Assembly (NCBI GenBank): GCA_017506865.1
Contig: JAFCMP010000401.1
Span: forward strand, 744,001 to 808,000
DNA: 64,000 nt
Direction: 5' to 3'
Source of the DNA: Tribonema minus
Taxonomy: Eukaryota; Sar; Xanthophyceae; Tribonematales; Tribonemataceae
This document shows, piece after piece, positions 1 through 10,800 of this stretch. The stretch's first letter is position 1. Each line of letters starts with the position of its first letter. The notes beneath the pieces were generated by a model. It ran no database searches. It was not told the origin of the DNA and saw only the letters and a program-made list of their open reading frames with translations. Both the position numbers and the translations under genes were made by a program.

Positions 1-481
1 CTTGATTGGCATCGAAAGCTCATCAACATCCTCCAAGTTTATTTGGGCTCGAGCGGCATCAGTGCTCACCAACATGAGGTATTCTGGGATGCCGCGCATG
101 GTGACGTACAAGTCTCTGTAGCCTCCTCTTCGGTCTGCCCAGCCCTGCATATGCGAGCAGCCAAGCGCACGCGCACATCGATCGTCACCTTCCGCACCCC
201 GCAAACCATTCTATTCACCACACATGCCAGCCTCACACTTGAAGAAGCGCTCAATCCCCCCCCCCCCCTCCCCCCCCCTGCTCTCTCCGCGCACCCCCAC
301 AGGCGGCCTCTTCGCGGAGGACTGGATGACCGTCGTCCCCTTGAAAGCGGCGCTCATGAAGAAGGTGCAGCCGAACCCCTCGGCGTTCACCACCGCCATC
401 ACGCCGCGCGGCGCGTGCCTCAACTATGGCAAGCCCGTGTGCCCGTTCGTGCCCGCCGCGACCGCCGCCGCCGGCCTCTGA
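1..481 (+). CDS. 3' end of an unidentified gene (partial)
   Basis: The clearest coding part is a terminal exon at about 303-481, ending in TGA. It follows a long C-rich pyrimidine tract and an AG, and reads GLFAEDWMTVVPLKAALMKK onwards, with a C-terminus rich in Pro and Ala. I do not recognise the family. Bases 1 to about 78 are open in two frames and are followed by a GT, so they may be an upstream exon, but neither open frame joins to the last exon in phase; another exon or another splice site may be involved. The gene begins outside the window. The coding call for the last exon rests on composition and on the acceptor context only. Confidence 0.45.
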
Positions 482-484
482 GAC

Positions 485-2189
485 GCGAGTCCCCCGAGTC
501 CTTGTACCATTTCTTTCGACGCATTTTAATGGGGAGCAGTGCGTGCGTGTGTGTGGTTGTGAGTGTGCGTTGTTTGCGGTCTTCTCAGTGCTAGTGCGTC
601 GGACGCGCATGCCCGGCGAGCGGGGGCGCGACGCACGACGCATCAGCGCTCCGACGGGGCGCGCGCAGAGTGCAGAAAACAGAGGGCGCGTGTGCGTACG
701 CGTGATGCCCGTCGTGCGCCTGCTGCGCCTCTGCGGTTTCTTTTCGACGGTCCGCCGCTGCGTGCGCGGTCTCCTCTGCGACCGCTGCCGTGTCCCTACG
801 CCACCACTGCGTGTCTGGCGTGGTCGAGCGCTGCAGCGGTTGTCGCGGGTCTCTCTCGGACCCGCACCTTGTCCATAAGCACATGACCATTTCGGAAAAG
901 TTGTTGAATACACGAGTGCTGTCAGATCGCCCGCCGTCGGTCTCCCTTGCTTCTTGATGGGTGTGTGTGAAGAGTGACATGGAAAGTACCAGTCGCTGGA
1001 TGCGCTTGCCACCCGTGAAGATTGATCTTCCGTATTTTTCATGCATGCATTTGCTGACATGCTGTGGGTGGCTCTGAGCTGACATCCAATTGCGAAGTAG
1101 GTCCTGCAGCGCGCAGAGGCTGACCAGTATCCTGAAGATAACCACCTGTTGCAATTGTTTACTTGTGCAAGTACAGAAACAGTATTTTGATCCACCAGTG
1201 AATTCATTCATGAGTCCGGGTGCAACACTATGTATGCTAATACTCAACTGATTTTAAGCGCATCCAAGCCTCTGTGCAGGGTGACATGAATGACAGATGC
1301 ATGCCCATGCAGCAGGCGTCGAGCAGGGACAAGTCAGGTACATACTGCCGTGTGAGAATGACAGGGGGACGGCGTGCAATGTCAACGAGCAGATCTCGTG
1401 CATCACCTTGTCTCCCACTCCTGGAATCTCGAGGGCCTTCACGCATGTAGTAGGGTCCCAAGTTGAGAAGGACCCGTCAGACACTTATGTGTAACGGGCT
1501 TGACACCAGGACAGATCCCCCATGATATTTTGATCGAAATGCAACGTTGCGAGGTTACGAGCACATTGATAGTGTTGTCCTGATGTGTAGGCACAGGTTT
1601 GATTTTTTTGAGATGTTTCAGCAAATGAGAAAAAAGCACATGTTTCATTATGTACCAGGGATTCCTCGACAACGCTAGTCGCGTTGGAGTATCAACTGGG
1701 CTACCGTGCCCTGGCGAAATTAGGTGCTGATTTGGTAATATGACCACGTGTTTGATCACATCAGCAGGAGCACGCGCGCCAACGTGTGGAGGCAAGGCAT
1801 ACTTCACAGCTGTACAGTGAGTTGTAGGCAACAAGCTCCGTCACCGTCGCCTGCGTGTAAACTTCTCGGCATCCATTTCCAATCTGCCTGCGCAACGTCA
1901 CAACTCTGGCCAATCTCAAGCGCGTGATCAACTGCAGTCGAACTTAGCTGCTTTAGCCAGGTCGAAGCCGCAGGTAGCTTTAGCCAGCCACAGAGCAGGT
2001 GACTGTGACACAGCACGTTGGTCAAAACACTCAAGAAGTTTATGCAGTATGTAATAAATTGCTTCACAACCATTGATGCTGTGTCGGCGAGAAACCTACG
2101 GCAGACACAGAGTACACGTCAGCGCGGGCCCCGCTGGTGGCTGCCGTTACATCGAGAAAGTGGCGCAAAAAAAAACGAGGTCTCCTGCG
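485..2189. other. Intergenic stretch without recognisable gene
   Basis: Open frames on both strands in 485-900 are GC-driven and lack protein-like composition. From 900 to 2189 the base composition falls towards that of introns and flanks elsewhere in the window, and I see no splice-bounded exon. The start of this stretch probably contains the 3' untranslated region of the preceding gene. Confidence 0.4.
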
Positions 2190-2740
2190 GCTCAGTTGAG
2201 GTACTCTTGCGTGTGTGCTCCCTTTGGAGGCGCCTGTGGCTCAATAGTGAGGTACTCTATTGGCTCAGATACTTTCTTGCGTGTGTTATCCTTGGGGAAG
2301 GGAGGCGCGAGCTCGTGCTGGCATCGATCAGCACTCAGGACGTGGAGTTCCGGCGGCTTGGAGCGGTCGCAAGATGAATGGCGGTGGCTCCGTGGGATGA
2401 ATTGCACGATCACACCGCAGCCCCTCCCCTACCGCAATAGCAGCACGATTTGATGGCCAGACCGTCGTACATGAAAGTCACGTCCTCGCAGTCTCACAAA
2501 GGATCACATGCAGGTTGTTGCTGACAAGAACGTGAGGCTTTTCATGATCGTCACGCAATCGTTCCTAGGTGGACTTGCTCTACCAGGGAGCATAAGTGAC
2601 TGGTGCTCACAACGCACAGAGAGAGCAGCAGCTTATGTATACTCATACAAGAGCGCAGCAGAAGTTGAACACGTGGGCCTGCACCATCAGCAGGGTTAGC
2701 TTAGACAATAGGAAGCTTCCCAGGGATAAGGCTCCCTTGA
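2190..2740. repeat. Dispersed repeat, copy 1
   Basis: This segment is strongly similar, by eye about 80-85 percent, to 6745-7265 in the same orientation. Shared landmarks include a GGCGCCTGTGGCTCA block near the left end, a block around 2455-2510 containing GATGGCCAGACCGTCGTACA, and a CACAAAGGATCACATGCAGG block. The two copies lie on either side of the P-loop ATPase gene. No terminal inverted repeats, target-site duplications or coding capacity are apparent. It could be a non-autonomous mobile element or a duplicated flank. Confidence 0.7.
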
Positions 2741-3508
2741 CAGTGCATAGACTGTGAGCATGCCGAGCATCGACGGTGGCGGTTGCCAAGTGCAATGGGG
2801 AGAGGCGAACTGCCAAATAGGTAATGGTCACCGGTCTGCTGCACGCGTTGCTGAGGGACGGGCAGCAGTTCCCTCTCAGTGCCAACAATCAGGATGCAGC
2901 TCTGGCTGCGGCCACAGAGCGGTGCTGCCAGTGGTCAGCTGCCATGCTATCAGAAGTGGTCCCGCTGGAGATGCCAAAAAGGCAGGTCGCAGAATTTGCT
3001 GGACCACTCACAAGCTAACATTAAGGCTGATGTGGCGCCGCCGTATGGTGGAGCAGCAGGTGCAGGTGCCACGGTTGGCGCTGTGCTGGGTGCGTATGCT
3101 AGAGCGTGCAGTGGCAAGAGCGCATTGTGTTCACGTCAGCGATGAGCCTACTGGAAGGAGTGTCAACACGACCTGGACACGTATAGCTGCGCACTACTAA
3201 AGCACATGTACGTACTGCAGTATGGAGAGCACAATGTACAATCGCAGCCGCTCAGCTGCTGCGGTGCAGGAGGACAGAACCTGATGCACTGAGAGCTCAC
3301 CACTACGGTGATTTTGTGTCTGTGGTGTTGCACACCTGATGAACGGTACCCAACACTGGTCAAGCCGTGATACTCAGGAAGTATTTCTACGAGTGTGTAC
3401 TTTTTATTAATTCTCGCTCAGGGCGCGAAAAAGCCCAGATGATTGGCATCTAGCTGTAAGGAATCTACATGTCGTATGACAGTCTGAAAGTGTCGCAACG
3501 ACAACCAC
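2741..3508. other. Intergenic stretch, no gene seen
   Basis: Several open frames of 60-150 codons overlap here but none shows protein-like composition, splice borders or a known motif. A 42 bp segment at 3395-3436 recurs in inverted orientation at 8571-8613. Confidence 0.4.
3395..3436 (+). repeat. Short dispersed repeat, copy A
   Basis: About 42 bp matching the reverse complement of 8571-8613 with only a few differences. The core TTCTCGCTCAGGGCGCGAA is identical in both. Copy B lies inside the intron just downstream of the RING-CH exon. The function is unknown. Confidence 0.65.
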
Positions 3509-3780
3509 TCAAACGCCGCCGCCGCCAAATGGCATCTCGGGGTCCTCCCCTACGTCCTCCTCCATGTGCCCCCCCCCCCTGGATTCTGCCATGTGTGTCA
3601 TGACACGGCCAGAGTACGCCATGTGGAGCGCTGCCGACAGTGCCGAGCGTAAGCGCGCCAGGGCGATGCCCTTGAGAGCTTTAGGGCGCGCTCCTCCGGG
3701 CACTGACATCCTGTTGGCATACTCCGTCGCCACAGCCTCCAGCAGCTTCCGCGCCTGCTCCCCGATGCTGCCAAATGACC
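3509..3780 (-). CDS. Possible terminal exon of an unidentified gene
   Basis: On the minus strand an AG at about 3781-3782 is followed by 272 bp of open frame ending at 3509. The translation starts GSFGSIGEQARKLLEAVATE, contains a helical Ala/Leu/Arg-rich middle part, and ends with an acidic Gly-Pro-Phe-Gly tail. The composition is more protein-like than in the surroundings. No partner exon is visible upstream, so this may be a stranded exon, a pseudogene piece or the end of a decayed mobile element. I assign no function. Confidence 0.3.
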
Positions 3781-3784
3781 CTAT

Positions 3785-4734
3785 TGCCAAAGTGGCAAGT
3801 TTGTAGCAATTCTGATCATAATGACCAGAATAGTGGGTACTTTGAAAAGTATTGCTACGTAGTAGGTTTACATATTGCCACGTAGTAAATAAGTTCACAT
3901 GTGGTGGTCATGGAGACGCAAGTGGCTGTGGATGTTCCCTCGACTAACACTCAGATGTGCTTCAAGTAATATTATCATAGTAATGTGAGTAATGCCAGGT
4001 ACAGTTACAGCAGGTAAAATCACACAGACACAAAGTGGCAGGAGGCAGCGCATAAAGAACCAAGCACAAGCCAATTCCTGCATTGATACACTGCAGTTGC
4101 TTCTGCCATGTGTTCCAGCAAACATACATGGCACACATGCATGTGTGTGCACGCAAGCAATAATGTGTATGCAAACAAAGCATCCAGGGTGGTGACCAAC
4201 GTGCACTCCTCTTCCACATGGCCCGTATCCAGGAATTCCTTAAGTGTGTATGTATGGCCCACATGTGTGCACGTGGGCATTTTGTGGACATACGAGCTCC
4301 AGAGAATGCGGAACTGAAGTTCCTGTGCAACCACACACGCACAAGATGAGTGTATCACGCGCACCATTGAGATAGCAATTAGCAACTTGTGCTGCCATTA
4401 ACGCCATGCCGACAAGGCAAGCAGCTTGTCCCCATACACCATGCAATGAGCGACAGCAGCTACGTCTATAAGCGACGACCACTGCTGGCAACGTTCACCA
4501 TAATCATGAACTACGTGACACGTGACGCAGGGAAGCAATTGCTGGCGAAGCACCTGCAACTCAGTGGACCGTATGAGCAGGGCACAGCACAACTTTGGCC
4601 ACAACAGCAGCTATAAACTTGTAACAAGAGGCGTCAGCCAAGATCTCATGGGTGAAAACAGTGTGACCATGCACATGTGCATTTACATCGAATGCGCATT
4701 CGTTATTCGTTCACTGCCTGCCTTTCTGCGACAA
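3785..4734. other. Intergenic stretch, no gene seen
   Basis: This is AT-richer sequence with many CA/TG-rich words (for example around 4100-4270) and no splice-bounded open frame. The right end would contain the 3' untranslated region of the ATPase gene on the minus strand. Confidence 0.4.
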
Positions 4735-6513
4735 TCAGCGCTTGCTCTGCTGCTCCTCCTCTGCCTTGCGCTGCTTCTCTGCCTCTGCCTCTTGCCACAC
4801 CTTAACCTGCTCTGACATGGCCTGCTGCGCAAACACTGAGGCTGCGCGCACCTCGCCGGTGCCAGGGTTGACGGTAAAGGGGTGCTCACCTGACCCAGTG
4901 CTTAGATTGAGCTCACTGAAGTCGTCATCGCTTACGCCGAATGCTGCAGCAACATGCGCTAGTGCAAGCATGTTCAATTCACTGTTGTCGCGTGCCGCAA
5001 GCTGCGACAGAACCTCACACTGTTGCGCACGACTGCCCGCCGCTGGCACCGCAGCCAGAAAATTGCGGAGCCCTCTTGCTGCTACCGTGATATTTTCTGC
5101 CGCGTAAGTGTTTATGGCGTCAGTGAGTTGGGACGCCGTGTCAAGGTTACTCCAGAGGTCATAGCACAGCTGCCTGAGCTCCAGCGGCCGAGTGCCGCAC
5201 TTCCTGACCATGTCCTGGATCAGCTGCTGCTCCTCCGGTACGGCACCGTGCTTGCCGCGCCGTGCGTCCACTGCGGCTTTGATGAAACACTTGGCCTCCT
5301 CCTGGGAGAGGTCGCCCACCTCCACGACGCTGACGCGGAGAAGGCGCAGGGGTGTGCATACGCCGACGGCGGTGTGTGCAGCAGAAAGCACTACGACAAA
5401 CTGCGCTAACGAGTCGTTGCTGCCAAGCTGTTTGCACAGGAGCAGCAGCGCCGCGAGGTGCGCCGGAGTGCAGTCAGCGTCGACGTCGATGATGAAAACA
5501 GGCCGCTGCTTACCGCTGCGCTTGATCTCCTGCAGCGCCTCCTCCACCACGGGCAGGGGGTCCTCCCCCTGTGGCGCCCCCTGGTGCATGCCCAGAGCGC
5601 CCAGCACCTTTGATGCCCAGCGTGCAGCGATGGACGTTGTGTCGGTGGGGCCGAAGGACAAGCTTGTCCGCACCACTCCTTTCTGTTTCTTGAAGGCGTT
5701 GATGGCAGCCGTCGATTTGCCGGCGCCACGGCCGCCAGTGATGAGCAAAGTGGTAGGGTTCTTGGTGCGCCTGTCAACAGAGAAGCGCTTTGTGACCTCG
5801 GGCCTTGGGAGGAGGGGGCCTTCCACCTCGGCGAGGGGGGCATCGATGGTCGCCAGGGCCGTTGCTGCATGCAGCACCCTGCGTGTGTGACTTCTACTCC
5901 ACCACTCGTAGACAGCAAGAACCCCCACGACCACCAAGGCGACCGCCGTACCGAGAGCACTAACGTTTTTGACGTTGAGCGATGAGGGCGGAACGCCAGC
6001 GCCGCCGCTGCTGCCATCGCCGCTACCACCGCCGCCTGCGCCGCCGCCGCTGCTGTGGCCAGTGTCGCCGGTGCTGCCACTGTTATCGCTGCCGTGGGCG
6101 CCGGCGTCGCTGCTGCTCTTTCCACCGATGCTGTCGCCGCCGCTCGCCGTGCTGTTGTCACCTTTGCTGGTACCAGGAGGGCCGTTGCCGTCGCTCGCCG
6201 TGCCGTTGTTGCCGCCGGCCATGCCGTTTTCACTGCCCGCCCTTCCATTGCCGCCGCCCGCAGCAGGCGGCTGCTGCTTGTATGGCTGCTCCTTGGCGAC
6301 GACAGAGGGCAAGGGGTGCGGCTGATGAGGGTGCTGCGCGCCTTTTCCGACGGAAGCAGCAGTGCTGGTCGCCGGGAGGCGCGGTGGTTGTTTGGCATTA
6401 GCGCCACCAGACTCCCCAGCGGCAGCACAGCGGCGCCGGAACAACTGCTGCTGCTTCCTGGAGAGAGCCCCGGTCCTCGCCAATGGCGCCAAGCCCCTAC
6501 TCATTCGGATCAT
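4735..6513 (-). CDS. Membrane-anchored P-loop ATPase, intronless
   Basis: An uninterrupted 592-residue frame starts at ATG 6513. The N-terminus (MIRMSRGLAPLARTGALSRK) is Arg/Ala/Leu-rich and lacks acidic residues, resembling a mitochondrial presequence. Residues about 80-175 are a Gly/Ser/Asn-rich low-complexity linker. A single hydrophobic segment (LGTAVALVVVGVLAVYEWW) lies near 187-205. A Walker A motif, GGRGAGKST, is at about 260-268, and RPVFIIDVDAD near residue 340 fits Walker B. The rest resembles AAA/STAND-type ATPase modules found in membrane-anchored proteins of fungi and algae. The tail is a charged Glu/Lys/Gln helix. Inference: an organelle-membrane ATPase of unknown substrate. It is the longest intronless gene in the window and lies between two direct copies of a dispersed repeat. 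Confidence 0.8.
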   Translation of the reverse strand: MIRMSRGLAPLARTGALSRKQQQLFRRRCAAAGESGGANAKQPPRLPATSTAASVGKGAQHPHQPHPLPSVVAKEQPYKQQPPAAGGGNGRAGSENGMAGGNNGTASDGNGPPGTSKGDNSTASGGDSIGGKSSSDAGAHGSDNSGSTGDTGHSSGGGAGGGGSGDGSSGGAGVPPSSLNVKNVSALGTAVALVVVGVLAVYEWWSRSHTRRVLHAATALATIDAPLAEVEGPLLPRPEVTKRFSVDRRTKNPTTLLITGGRGAGKSTAAINAFKKQKGVVRTSLSFGPTDTTSIAARWASKVLGALGMHQGAPQGEDPLPVVEEALQEIKRSGKQRPVFIIDVDADCTPAHLAALLLLCKQLGSNDSLAQFVVVLSAAHTAVGVCTPLRLLRVSVVEVGDLSQEEAKCFIKAAVDARRGKHGAVPEEQQLIQDMVRKCGTRPLELRQLCYDLWSNLDTASQLTDAINTYAAENITVAARGLRNFLAAVPAAGSRAQQCEVLSQLAARDNSELNMLALAHVAAAFGVSDDDFSELNLSTGSGEHPFTVNPGTGEVRAASVFAQQAMSEQVKVWQEAEAEKQRKAEEEQQSKR

Positions 6514-6744
6514 GGCAAGTGATGCGGCTGATGGCCATGGGTTCGACCCTTAGCCGCTGCGCAGTCCAGTAAATCCCTCACCAGTGTCGCAGTTCGCGAG
6601 ATACATTTTACCAATCAGCTGCGCCCGTGAGGCAGGCTCCTCGTGAGGCAGGCGCTCTCGTTATGCCAGAGCACCAAGAATAAATCGACAGGAGTTGAAG
6701 TAGCGCGAAACGCACTAATTCTCTCAATTTTGAAGCGCTTGTGG

Positions 6745-7265
6745 CTCAGAGAGTTGCTGTTGCGCGTGTTCTCCCTTTGAAGGCGCCTGTGGCTCAGTAA
6801 TTAGGTACGCTTGTGGGCTCAGATACTCTTGTGCGTTGTCCCTTTTGAGACGCGAGCTTGAGCGCGATCAGCAGCACTCAAAGCGTGGGGCTTGGAGCGG
6901 TCGCGCAAGGTGAATGGCGGTGGCTTCGTGGGATGAGTTGCACAATCACACCGCCGCCCCCTCCCCCTACCGCTATAGCAGCACCATTTGATGGCCAAAC
7001 CGTCGTACATGAAAGTCACGTCCTCGCATTCTCACAAAGGATCACATGCAGGTTATTGCTGGCAAGGTGTGAGGTTTTTCAAAATCATCAAGCAATTTCT
7101 TCTAGCAAGTGAGCATGTAAACTTGCTCAACTGATGGACAGAAGTTACTGGTGTTCACGACGCACACCAGACAGCAGCAACTACCGCACTCACACAGGAG
7201 CGAAGCAGCAGAAGTGGAGCACGAGGGTCTGCACCACGGTTAGGCTCGCCTTTGACACTGCTCAA
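6745..7265. repeat. Dispersed repeat, copy 2
   Basis: This is the direct-orientation partner of 2190-2740. It keeps the order of the conserved blocks but differs by many substitutions and small indels. It lies about 230 bp upstream of the start codon of the ATPase gene (which is on the minus strand), so it could contain promoter elements for it. I saw no coding capacity. Confidence 0.7.
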
Positions 7266-7838
7266 TCAAAGCTACACCATTGCGGCATGCAGGCAACAGA
7301 GCGCGAAAGTCTTCAAAGAACCTCCTCTGCCTCTTTCAAATGCAGCTGGATTATCAGCACGGCACTGAGAGCACGTGGCTCCCATCGCAACGCCCCGAGG
7401 GGCACATATGTATAGCCGAGCGCGCAGCACTGCACACGCGGCAGCATATTTACAGAATGCGATCACTGTGCCCCGCAGCGGCGGCGGCGCTCCACGCGCG
7501 CGCTGCATGCACCGCCGCTTGCGCAAGGCGCGCGCCGCGCCGGCAACGCTGCGACGCACAGAGCACAGATGCTCTGCGCCGCGCGGTCGTCCACAGACCG
7601 CAGCATTGTTGAGCGCTGCTGAGCCGTTGCAATGAGCAGTCTGCGCGTGCGCGTCGCTGCATCTCTTCGTGACGTGTCTCGACCGGAGGGGCGCGAGCGG
7701 GCGCCTCCTCATGAAAATAGGCCTGCCGCACCACTGTGATGAAAGGCAGGGAGGCGGGGGGGGGGGGGTGCTGTGCCCACCGCAGGGGCGCATCCGTTTA
7801 GGGGTTGTTCCCGCACGCTGTGCAGTGCGCGCGGCAGT
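7266..7838. other. 3' flank of the RING-CH gene, no other gene seen
   Basis: The sequence is very GC-rich with a G-homopolymer near 7747-7759. Open frames on both strands overlap one another and have skewed Ala/Arg/Cys composition typical of GC-rich non-coding DNA. It probably contains the 3' untranslated region of the gene ending at 7839. Confidence 0.35.
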
Positions 7839-10800
7839 TCATGACCGCACGCCGACGGCAGCGGCGGCGGCGGCAGCGGCGGCGGCGGCAGCAGCAGCGG
7901 CGGCAGCAGCGGCAGCGGCGGCGCGCTCTTCAAAGTACAGCTCCCCGCGGCAGGCGGGGCAGTAGCTGTGGTGCTCCAGCCACCTGTGATGAACGAGAGT
8001 GGCATGGCGTTGAGCATCGCTGCACTTGTACTTCAGAAGTGGTATATCAGAAGTGGTATAGTACAACTCGTTGGCGCTGCATGGAGGCTGCACATGATGT
8101 CACACAGTCGCTGCGCGGCATTACGCGCAGGTGCATGCGGGCGATGCACTGTGTATGTACGTTGCTATGGCGTGATGTCAGTGCTCCGCTGAGGATGCGC
8201 ACACCGCGGATCCGCCGTTGGTCCTACGTCAACCACGCCTCCGCTGACGCCAGCATGGATGCAAGCATAGAACAAGCTGATCGTGTGCGAACGTGTGTTG
8301 TACGTAGGGACAGGTGCCATGTCATCACGGCAATACGCAGTTCTGGCAGTTGGCGATGCTCAGCACACACACATCCGTTGCTATCGTGGCACAACACTTG
8401 TGGCGATTAGTGACGGCGGAATATGCTGTTCTAGCAGTTGGCGATGCTCACCGGAGCAGGCAGCATGTACACAATACTTCAGAAGTGATCGGCAACGCGC
8501 ATTGTGACACTTTCCAGGTGTTCACAAAGACACGTGTAGATTCTGATTGCAAGCTGCACATCCACCATCAGGGCTTATTCGCGCCCTGAGCGAGAATCAA
8601 CATAAAAGTACACAACACTTTTTTGGCAATTAGAGGCGCTCACCCGAGTAGGCAGGCGTAGTGAAACGCCGTCTTGTTCATGCCGCACGAGCACAGCGTC
8701 AGCACCTCCGGGTCCTCCTTGGTGAACTCGCCGAGGCACATGACGCACTGAGAATACAAAGACAAGACAGATGCAGTGCCGGGTTGAGCAGAGGCTGATT
8801 TGTGCTACCTTCCCCATGCTATAGTATACACTAAGCACATGCCTACGCGTCCTGATGCAGCAATACTGCATAATGGAGAATGATGTACTTCCAGTCAAGC
8901 ATTTGGAGCTGCGTGTGCCATTCGTGTTTGCAAAGTCCGAGAGTTGCTCTGTCGGCGATCACATGTGGTTTGCAACTTAAACACTAAGTAGCACACGTTC
9001 CCCCCTAAAGCAACGCACAATCTGTGCTACCACAGTGCTATGCAATTGCGTGTGTGCGCAGGTCTTGTTAGTGTTGAATTCGTGGAGGCTGCCAAGATTG
9101 CATCTACATAAGGTTCCTGCAAGCAGCAAGCTGATACATGAAACCTCTCTTCTGAAACAGCACGAGCACCAAGATGTACACGGAGGCTGCATCGATGTCA
9201 CACACCAGTAGTGTTTCCCACAATGTTGATGTTATTGAAAGATGTTGAAGTTTGGCACATGGATGTATGAAGTTGGGCATGCATTTGATTGAACACCAAC
9301 CAGTGTATCCCTGCGGTTCCCAAGCTGACGCAAGCGGAGTCTGTTCCTATACCGCAAGGGGAGTGGTACCTTGTGTGAACCTGACGTGCCATGGAACACC
9401 ATCTCCCTGCTCGAGGTGCTTCTACTTCAAATGTGACTGTCACTGTGCGTGTGTTAAGCATCGGAAAGCAACACCCTGACTCAAACAGTGTCATGTAGTG
9501 ACTTGCCTTAAACAACGTCATGTGCCACTCAATCCCAGAATACTCAGCGTCACTGAATCGCCACTCGCCACTGCATCGCCTGACTCGGTTCAGCATCAGA
9601 AGCCCCATGGAATGCCATCCTTGTCTTGCCATCAACTAGCATCCCGCGGCCGTATGCATGTACCGCAGTGCCACAGTGGGCGCGTCACCTCTTGAACTGT
9701 GCGCTATGAGCCTTTGACGGTACTTGGCACATTCTGCAAACGCGCCTCCTCGTCACGCCCACTGAACTTCGCTAGGAATTCAAGGTGGAAGCAAGCGCGC
9801 GATCAGCCGCCGCCTGGAGCTGCACCTGCAGGTGTGACAATCGCACCAACTTCAACCATGGTGACCGCAAAAACTTCAAGTGCTGATGCTCACCTCGCTT
9901 TCGCCCTCGTCCGGCGCCAGCGTGCCCGCGGGCGCGCGCCCCCCTATTCCCCCCGCCAGCTGCTCACGCGTGCGCCGCGCCAGCGCCAGCTGAGCCTCGC
10001 TGCCTGGCACTATGAACTGCCCTCTGCTTGCATGGGGGGGGGGGGGGGGATTGAGCACACACGCTGTCAGCACCGCACTCGCGTATTGTAATTGTCTGAG
10101 AATCGCACGCAAACAAACGCACGTTCCATGACAGCAGCTATGGCGGCAGGCACCGAGCGCAGGATGACTTTGTGTTGACGGGGCCTTCGCGCTTTTTCTC
10201 TTTGGCAGCCATCTGTTCGCATGTGATGATGAACACACGCGCTGTCAGCGTGCGTGCAAGAGGCCGCGGCTTTGAAATGTGTGCGTTGAAGTGCGCAGAG
10301 CGACGACTGGGACAATCCAGTTCTCTCAAGGGGGACTGTATAGGCAGCAGATTTGACGCTGGCACACGTGTACACGCTCTTGAGCATCCATCATTACGCA
10401 CATAAAGGTCGGCATCGACAAAGTGTCCATCTTTCAGCAGCAGCTGGGAGGCCAGCTTAAAAACATACCTTAGCCAGCGCCAGCTCAGCAGCCGAGCTTA
10501 TGCTAGTGGTTGAAGTAAGGTATCAATATCATAACCACATGTGCGAGTGCAGAGGCAGGCAAAGCAGGCTTCATTGAAATAACGTTTGCCGCATCCATGA
10601 TGACCGTCCTGATCGATGGCCCATCCCATGAAGGTCATTGACAAGGGGAGGATGATGTACTATCACACAATACAACAAAGCTCGCAGCAAGCTGGCAGTT
10701 CAAAAACGTATCATATCAATGTTGTCCGAGCTGTAGAACCTGTTGGTCTTGTCACAGTGTAGCAGTAATTGCGGCAGGCGCAGGCTTTGCTGCCCTGGCA

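Noticed and set aside
251-1207. Long minus-strand open frame of over 300 codons
   Set aside because: Arg/Thr/Ala-rich, antisense to the better-supported exon at 303-481 and without motifs; long frames arise easily in this GC-rich DNA.
5406-6428. 340-codon open frame antiparallel in frame to the ATPase
   Set aside because: It overlaps the ATPase on the same strand in another frame, with low-complexity Ala/Thr/Arg/Ser content; the Walker motifs fix the true frame.
7860-7925. GGC/GCA repeat as a non-coding microsatellite
   Set aside because: On the minus strand it is in frame with the RING-CH exon and gives its polyalanine tail, so it is reported as coding.
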